In this document: positions 5,595 through 9,151 of the stretch, one piece after another
Layout of the letters: the number at the start of each line of letters is the position of its first letter
Position numbering within the stretch: the stretch's first letter is position 1
Assembly (NCBI GenBank): GCA_934477985.1
Contig: CAKSOR010000077.1
Location: 1 to 9,151, forward strand
DNA: 9,151 bases
Reading direction: 5' to 3'
Source: an uncultured Eubacteriales bacterium
GTDB taxonomy: Bacteria > Bacillota > Clostridia > Oscillospirales > CAG-272
The notes under the pieces: generated by a model
Told to the model about the DNA's origin: nothing
What the model saw: only the letters and a program-made list of their open reading frames with translations
Database searches by the model: none
Program-made: the position numbers and the translations under genes

Positions 5595-6026
5595 ATGAGA
5601 TACACGATATGTGAAAATCATTTATATTCGAAGGCGTACGCGAAGGGCAAGAAATTCGTGGGACGCCGGGTTGTCGTGTATATACTGCCCGACTACGCGG
5701 CAGGGCGGATACAGAGAGCCGACCCGAAGAAGCGCCGGCATAACCGCGTCGGCATCACAGTCACAAAGAAGCTCGGCGGCGCGGTCGAGAGAAACCGCGC
5801 GAAGCGGATAATCCGCGAAGGATACGCCGGAGCCACGAAACGACCGATAAAGCAGGGCTTTCTGATAGTCATAGTCGCCCGTTCGTCGGTACTGAACGCA
5901 AGGAGCCAGGATCTTGCGAAGGATCTTTCGGCGGCGTTCGATAATCTCGGACTTTATGCCAGGAGCACCGATAAGAGGTCCGGGAGCACGGCATCCCCTG
6001 AAAGCGGGGAAAACAAGGAACAATGA
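5595..6026 (+). CDS. rnpA: Ribonuclease P protein component
   Basis: RnpA is the protein subunit that helps the RNase P RNA mature the 5' ends of tRNAs. I start it at ATG 5595 (MRYTICENHLYSKAYAKGKKFVG) because RnpA proteins begin about 20 residues before the GKxFVGR motif and AAAGGA (5581-5586) is well placed. The product has 143 aa. It contains the RNR signature region at about 59-74 (KLGGAVERNRAKRIIRE) and RVGITVTKK before it. The body ends near residue 122. A hydrophilic tail rich in Ser, Lys and Gly (about 123-143) is an extension over the usual 110-125 aa. The stop codon overlaps the yidD start as ATGA. Confidence 0.95.
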   Translation: MRYTICENHLYSKAYAKGKKFVGRRVVVYILPDYAAGRIQRADPKKRRHNRVGITVTKKLGGAVERNRAKRIIREGYAGATKRPIKQGFLIVIVARSSVLNARSQDLAKDLSAAFDNLGLYARSTDKRSGSTASPESGENKEQ

Positions 6027-6259
6027 AGCGGCTTTTTATTGCAATTGTAGAGCTCTACAGGAAATACATCTCGCCGCTGAAACCACCCTGCTGCCGATTC
6101 ACCCCGACTTGTTCGCAGTACGCGATCGAAGCCTTTGAGGAATGGGGAGTCATCGTCGGACTCGCGCTGACGATCTGGCGCGTGCTGCGCTGCAACCCGT
6201 TCGGAAAAGGAGGCTACGACCCCGTGCCAAAGCGAAGAAATAAAAATTCCGAAAAATAA
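6023..6259 (+). CDS. yidD: Membrane protein insertion efficiency factor YidD
   Basis: YidD is a small (78 aa here) membrane-associated protein that assists insertion of inner-membrane proteins through YidC. The hallmark CCRFTPTCSQYAIEA (23-37) and RCNPFGKGGYDPVP (56-69) are both intact, with four cysteines at 23, 24, 30 and 57. The N-terminus (MKRLFIAIVELYRKYISP) fits the amphipathic membrane-binding helix of the family. It overlaps rnpA by 4 nt with AAGGAA just before its ATG. It is followed 20 nt later by yidC, matching its functional partner. Confidence 0.97.
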   Translation: MKRLFIAIVELYRKYISPLKPPCCRFTPTCSQYAIEAFEEWGVIVGLALTIWRVLRCNPFGKGGYDPVPKRRNKNSEK

Positions 6260-6279
6260 AGGAGTGTTCACATAAGAAG

Positions 6280-7419
6280 ATGACAAGCATCTGGGATATT
6301 ATCAACATACCGCTCGGATGGATACTGAAGATAGGCTATGAGCTGACGAACAACTACGCGCTGGCGCTGTTCTTCTTCGCTCTCGTGCTTCAGATAATCC
6401 TCTTCCCGCTCGGTATCAAACAGCAGAAGAACTCGGTCAAACAGGCGTCGCTGAGACCCAAGGAAATGGCGATCCGCAACAAGTACGCCGGAAGGACGGA
6501 CAAAGTCACGCAGCAGAAGCTCAACGAGGAGATCATGCAGCTCTATCAGAGAGAGAACTTCAACCCGATGGGCGGCTGCCTGCCGATGCTGATCCAGCTC
6601 CCGATCCTCTTCTCGCTCTATAACGTCGTCATAAGCCCGCTCAAATACGTCTGCGGCTTCACCGTCGAAACGATCACCGCGATACAGGCGAAGGTCTACG
6701 AGCTGATGTCGGCGGCGAACATGACCGGCTTCGAGGCGTTTGCCGAGGGCAAGGCGGTCAGACAGATCGACCTCCTGAACAGAATGCGCGAGCTCGGACT
6801 CGATAACTTCGTCGACAACGCCGGCAAGTCGGTCAGCGAGGACGTGCTGCCGAACTTCACGATATTAGGCGGCGCGATGGACCTCTCGCAGACCCCGAGC
6901 TTCACGAATTTCAGCTGGCTTCTCATAGTGCCGCTCCTGACGCTGATCGTCACCTACGGAAGCACGTTCATCAACCGCAAGCTGATGTACAACCCGAACA
7001 CCGACGCTCAGAACGATATGTCGATGAAGATCATGAATCTCTCGATGCCGCTTCTCTCGGTATACATCTCGTTCACCGTCGCGGCTGCGATCGGAATCTA
7101 CTGGGTGTTCAGAAACATCCTCGGCGTACTCCAGCAGCTGATCCTCAACAAGATGTTCCCGATCCCGAGATTCACCGAGGAGGACTACAAGGCGGCTGAG
7201 CGCGAGGCGAACATGTCGAAGCGACAGATAAAGAAGAGCGAGAAGCAGAAGGTGCGTTCGCTCCACCACATCGACGACGAAGACTATGATGACGCTCAGA
7301 CCGGGAAGAAACCTGAGGAATCCGAGCCCGGTGAGGAGTCCGGAACGACCGACCCCAAGGACAAAAAGCCCGAACTCAAAGAGGGCGTGAACCCAGACGA
7401 CGCCCCCAAGCTCAAATAG
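6280..7419 (+). CDS. yidC: Membrane protein insertase YidC (Oxa1 family)
   Basis: YidC inserts proteins into the cytoplasmic membrane alone or with Sec. The 379-aa protein has no large periplasmic domain and no lipobox, starting directly with MTSIWDIINIPLGWIL. Likely membrane segments are 24-44, 99-119, 211-231, and two in 250-290. The cytoplasmic loop with SLRPKEMAIRNKYAG (57-71) and NPMGGCLPMLIQLPIL (95-110) is the conserved core. About 90 residues (120-208) lie between the second and third membrane segments. The tail (about 300-379) is basic at first and then strongly acidic. The groove position normally occupied by Arg appears to be Gln38 (see findings). AAAGGAGTG lies 13 nt upstream of the ATG, a slightly long spacing. 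The gene sits between yidD and jag. Confidence 0.96.
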   Translation: MTSIWDIINIPLGWILKIGYELTNNYALALFFFALVLQIILFPLGIKQQKNSVKQASLRPKEMAIRNKYAGRTDKVTQQKLNEEIMQLYQRENFNPMGGCLPMLIQLPILFSLYNVVISPLKYVCGFTVETITAIQAKVYELMSAANMTGFEAFAEGKAVRQIDLLNRMRELGLDNFVDNAGKSVSEDVLPNFTILGGAMDLSQTPSFTNFSWLLIVPLLTLIVTYGSTFINRKLMYNPNTDAQNDMSMKIMNLSMPLLSVYISFTVAAAIGIYWVFRNILGVLQQLILNKMFPIPRFTEEDYKAAEREANMSKRQIKKSEKQKVRSLHHIDDEDYDDAQTGKKPEESEPGEESGTTDPKDKKPELKEGVNPDDAPKLK

Positions 7420-7446
7420 ATCAAGTAAAGAAGAAGGTGTAAGCAA

Positions 7447-8694
7447 ATGAAAAAAGAACTGCTCTTCACCGCGAAGACAGTCGAGCAGGCACTCGCCGAG
7501 GCAGGACTGAAACTCGGCATGGAGACCGAAAAACTCGAGTACGAGATCATCGAACGTGAGAAGATCGGGTTCTTCGGCATCGGCTCATCCCCTGCGAAGG
7601 TAAAGATCTTCGTCGAGGAGATAGTTGCAAGCCCCGAGCCCGAGACAAAAACTGAAGCCAAGGCAGAGACCCCGACCGAGCCGGAAGCTCCGGCAGAGCC
7701 GGAGGTCAAATCCGAGCCTGAAACCAAAGCGGAGCCCGGGATCAAACCCGAACCCGAGGCGCCGACAGAGCCCGAAAACAAGGCAGAGTCCGAGGTCAAG
7801 GTTGAGTCTGAGACAAAGGCAGAGACCGAGGTCGAAGCCGCCGCGCCCGAAGAGACCGAGCCAGCGGAAGGCGAGTCCGAGCCCCAGACAAGAGGCTGCG
7901 GAGACCACGCCGCGAAGGAATTCATCGAGACGCTGCTCGCCGACATGAACATCGACGCGAAGGTAGAGATGACGAGAGTCCGCAAATCCGACCGAGCGAT
8001 CACCGTGACCGGCGACGCGGCGGGAGTTCTGATCGGACACCACGGCGACACGCTCGACGCGCTCCAGTACCTCGCTAACCTCGCGGCGAACAAGCGCGAG
8101 GAGGACGAGTCGAGAGATTATGTTCACATCACGGTTGACATCGAGAACTACCGCGCGAAGCGCGAAGTTGCGCTGAGAGCGCTCGCCCGCCGCGTGTCGG
8201 ATAAGGTCGCGAAGACCGGAAAGCCGGTCATGCTCGAGCCTATGAACCCATATGAGCGCCGCATAATCCACTCAGAGGTCCAGGGCATAGATGGCGTCTC
8301 GACGAACTCAATCGGAGAGGACAGCAACCGCCGCGTTGTGATTTATCTTGAGAGCGCGGGATTCAGTGTTCCCGAAACCCCCGCGAAGTTCGAGAGATCG
8401 GACCGCCGCCCGAGAAGGAGCGACCGGAACGACCGTCCTGACCGCAGACGCTCAGACAGAGGATCGCGAGGCGACCGTCCGAATCGCCGTTCCGACCGTC
8501 CCGCGCCGCAGAAATCCCAGCCGATTTACAACGACGGTGAGAAGATGTCGAGCGAGGAAGTGAACGAGCTTGTCGCGACCTATGGAACGAGGGAGACCAA
8601 GGAGAATAATAAGCGTGAACAGCCCGCGAAGTTCAAGAGCTTCGAGGACTACATGAATTCAATTCTCGGCGAGTCGAACGAAGAGAACAAGTAA
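7447..8694 (+). CDS. jag: RNA-binding protein Jag/KhpB with extended linker and tail
   Basis: Jag (SpoIIIJ-associated; KhpB) is an RNA-binding protein encoded next to yidC. In Gram-positive bacteria it works with KhpA in control of cell division and elongation. The 415-aa product has a Jag-N domain (about 1-57, MKKELLFTAKTVEQALAEAG to KVKIFVEE). A KH domain follows (about 157-216) with IGHHGDT at 196-202, then an R3H domain (about 220-303) with Arg271 and His275 in NPYERRIIH. Between Jag-N and KH lies a 95-residue Pro/Glu/Lys/Thr low-complexity linker (about 61-155). After R3H a roughly 40-residue Arg/Asp-rich segment (about 316-351) precedes a short conserved-looking C-terminal tail. AGAAGGTGT (7432-7440) precedes the ATG. 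Typical relatives are 200-300 aa, so the extra length is almost all disordered. Confidence 0.93.
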   Translation: MKKELLFTAKTVEQALAEAGLKLGMETEKLEYEIIEREKIGFFGIGSSPAKVKIFVEEIVASPEPETKTEAKAETPTEPEAPAEPEVKSEPETKAEPGIKPEPEAPTEPENKAESEVKVESETKAETEVEAAAPEETEPAEGESEPQTRGCGDHAAKEFIETLLADMNIDAKVEMTRVRKSDRAITVTGDAAGVLIGHHGDTLDALQYLANLAANKREEDESRDYVHITVDIENYRAKREVALRALARRVSDKVAKTGKPVMLEPMNPYERRIIHSEVQGIDGVSTNSIGEDSNRRVVIYLESAGFSVPETPAKFERSDRRPRRSDRNDRPDRRRSDRGSRGDRPNRRSDRPAPQKSQPIYNDGEKMSSEEVNELVATYGTRETKENNKREQPAKFKSFEDYMNSILGESNEENK

Positions 8695-8701
8695 AGGAAA
8701 G

Positions 8702-8729
8702 TGGCTGTCGCGCATAGCGGCAGCCATTT
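8702..8729 (+). terminator. Terminator hairpin after jag
   Basis: TGGCTGTCGC (8702-8711) pairs with GCGGCAGCCA (8717-8726) with one G-U wobble, around a GCATA loop. TTTG follows. It lies 8 nt past the jag stop codon. The 10-bp GC-rich stem is strong but the U-run is short, so it may work bidirectionally or partially. Confidence 0.6.
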
Positions 8730-8734
8730 GTTCG

Positions 8735-8780
8735 CATGACGAATCATGATTGGATGACAACCGGTTGTCATTTCGTCATG
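8735..8780. repeat. Nested inverted repeat with perfect 18-bp palindromic centre
   Basis: The centre ATGACAACCGGTTGTCAT (8754-8771) is a perfect palindrome. Outside it CATGACGAA (8735-8743) pairs with TTCGTCATG (8772-8780). The left arm carries ten extra bases (8744-8753) with no partner on the right; AATCATGATT (8742-8751) in that part is itself palindromic. It could be an operator for a dimeric repressor or the fold-back remnant of a small mobile element. Confidence 0.6.
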
Positions 8781-8918
8781 CCGGAGAGGAAAGACAACAG
8801 TGAGCGGGCGTTATATTCGATTCATAGAACCGGGAAAAGGATGAACTGGCGGTACTGTTACGAGACAGGAACGCAATGTTTCTGAGACTCGCCGGAGCGA
8901 TGCCGCAACCCCATCGCG

Positions 8919-9051
8919 CGCGAAACGGCGCGATGCCGCGCCGTTTCGCGATTCGCCGCGGCGTAGCGCCGCGGCGAACGCAGGTGAGTCGCTTCGCTCC
9001 TCATCGACCTCGCAGGGCGAGGTCGACGGCACTTTGTGCCGCCTGCGGCAC
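8919..9051. repeat. Cluster of consecutive perfect GC-rich hairpins
   Basis: Hairpin 1 is CGCGAAACGGCGCG (8919-8932) with its exact complement at 8937-8950, loop ATGC. Hairpin 2 is TTCGCCGCGGCG (8952-8963) with 8967-8978, loop TAG. Hairpin 3 is TCGACCTCGC (9004-9013) with 9017-9026, loop AGG. Hairpin 4 is CGGCAC (9027-9032) with GTGCCG (9036-9041), which can instead pair with CGGCAC (9046-9051). GCGATGCCGC also occurs twice as a direct repeat (8897-8906 and 8930-8939). The pattern resembles REP-like intergenic palindromes rather than a CRISPR array, since the units differ in sequence. Confidence 0.65.
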
Positions 9052-9151
9052 ACCCACAGCATGCAATTGAAACTCATCCTCTTCTAGAAGCGGCGGATCA
9101 GAAAATTCGCCCCAATCCCCACAAAAGTAAAGCATTAATTGTGTAGTAACC

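Larger units (their letters stand above)
8695..9151. other. Non-coding, palindrome-rich region downstream of jag
   Basis: I see no gene here. The stretch opens with a terminator-like hairpin (8702-8726) and continues with a nested inverted repeat (8735-8780). About 115 nt of unremarkable sequence follows, then a dense run of perfect hairpins (8919-9051) and about 100 nt of AT-richer DNA to the window end. In many Bacillota mnmE follows jag; no trace of it is visible. Confidence 0.65.

Noticed and set aside
7296..8093. Minus-strand Ser/Gly/Ala-repeat open frame of 265 codons
   Set aside because: It is the mirror image of the Pro/Glu/Lys repeat in jag. Low-complexity GC-rich coding DNA produces such open antisense frames.
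8800..8844. Possible tiny ORF, GTG start with AGAGGAAAG upstream (14 codons)
   Set aside because: Too short to judge and without a recognisable product. I noted it but cannot support it as a gene.
8919..9051. CRISPR array
   Set aside because: The palindromic units differ in sequence and length, and there are no identical repeats separated by uniform spacers.
8811..9077. Open frames on both strands across the hairpin cluster
   Set aside because: Perfect palindromes give stop-free frames on both strands by chance, and neither product resembles a protein.

Overview
This window is the chromosomal replication-origin locus of a GC-rich member of the Bacillota, most likely class Clostridia. The evidence is the gene order remB-recF-dnaN-[oriC]-dnaA on the minus strand, divergent from rpmH-rnpA-yidD-yidC-jag on the plus strand. 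Further support comes from strong AGGAGG-type ribosome sites, an 84-aa RemB and a YidC without a large N-terminal periplasmic domain. I cannot name a genus. No novel multi-gene system is present. The interest lies in origin architecture, a few protein oddities and the palindromic DNA on both flanks.

Layout: 1-322 is non-coding, with short hairpins and a degenerate CGCGCAAGC repeat. 323-2848 carries remB, recF and dnaN in tight minus-strand coupling (a 1-nt gap and an ATGA overlap). 2849-3469 is the core origin. Running from dnaN towards dnaA it holds an AT-rich stretch flanked by an 11-bp inverted repeat, a six-unit DnaA-trio, a G-run, and at least seven TGTGGA-type DnaA boxes all in one orientation. 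3470-4942 is dnaA. 4943-5298 is a divergent regulatory region with a near-ideal sigma-A promoter for each direction, plus one strict-consensus DnaA box in the rpmH leader. 5299-8694 carries rpmH, rnpA, yidD, yidC and jag (khpB). 8695-9151 is non-coding and unusually rich in perfect palindromes.

How the genes work together: DnaA binds the boxes and loads onto the trio strand to open the AT-rich DNA. DnaN is the clamp for the replisome that assembles there, and RecF acts on gaps at stalled forks. RemB is a small DUF370 regulator that commonly travels with this cluster. On the other side, L34 and the RNase P protein serve ribosome and tRNA production. YidD and YidC insert membrane proteins, and Jag/KhpB is an RNA-binding partner habitually encoded beside YidC. 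Genes on both sides point away from the rpmH-dnaA junction. dnaA lies between the unwinding site and that junction, so it is transcribed towards the unwinding site.

Downstream neighbours common elsewhere (gyrB after remB, mnmE after jag) do not appear within the window. Both edges are instead occupied by palindromic intergenic DNA.
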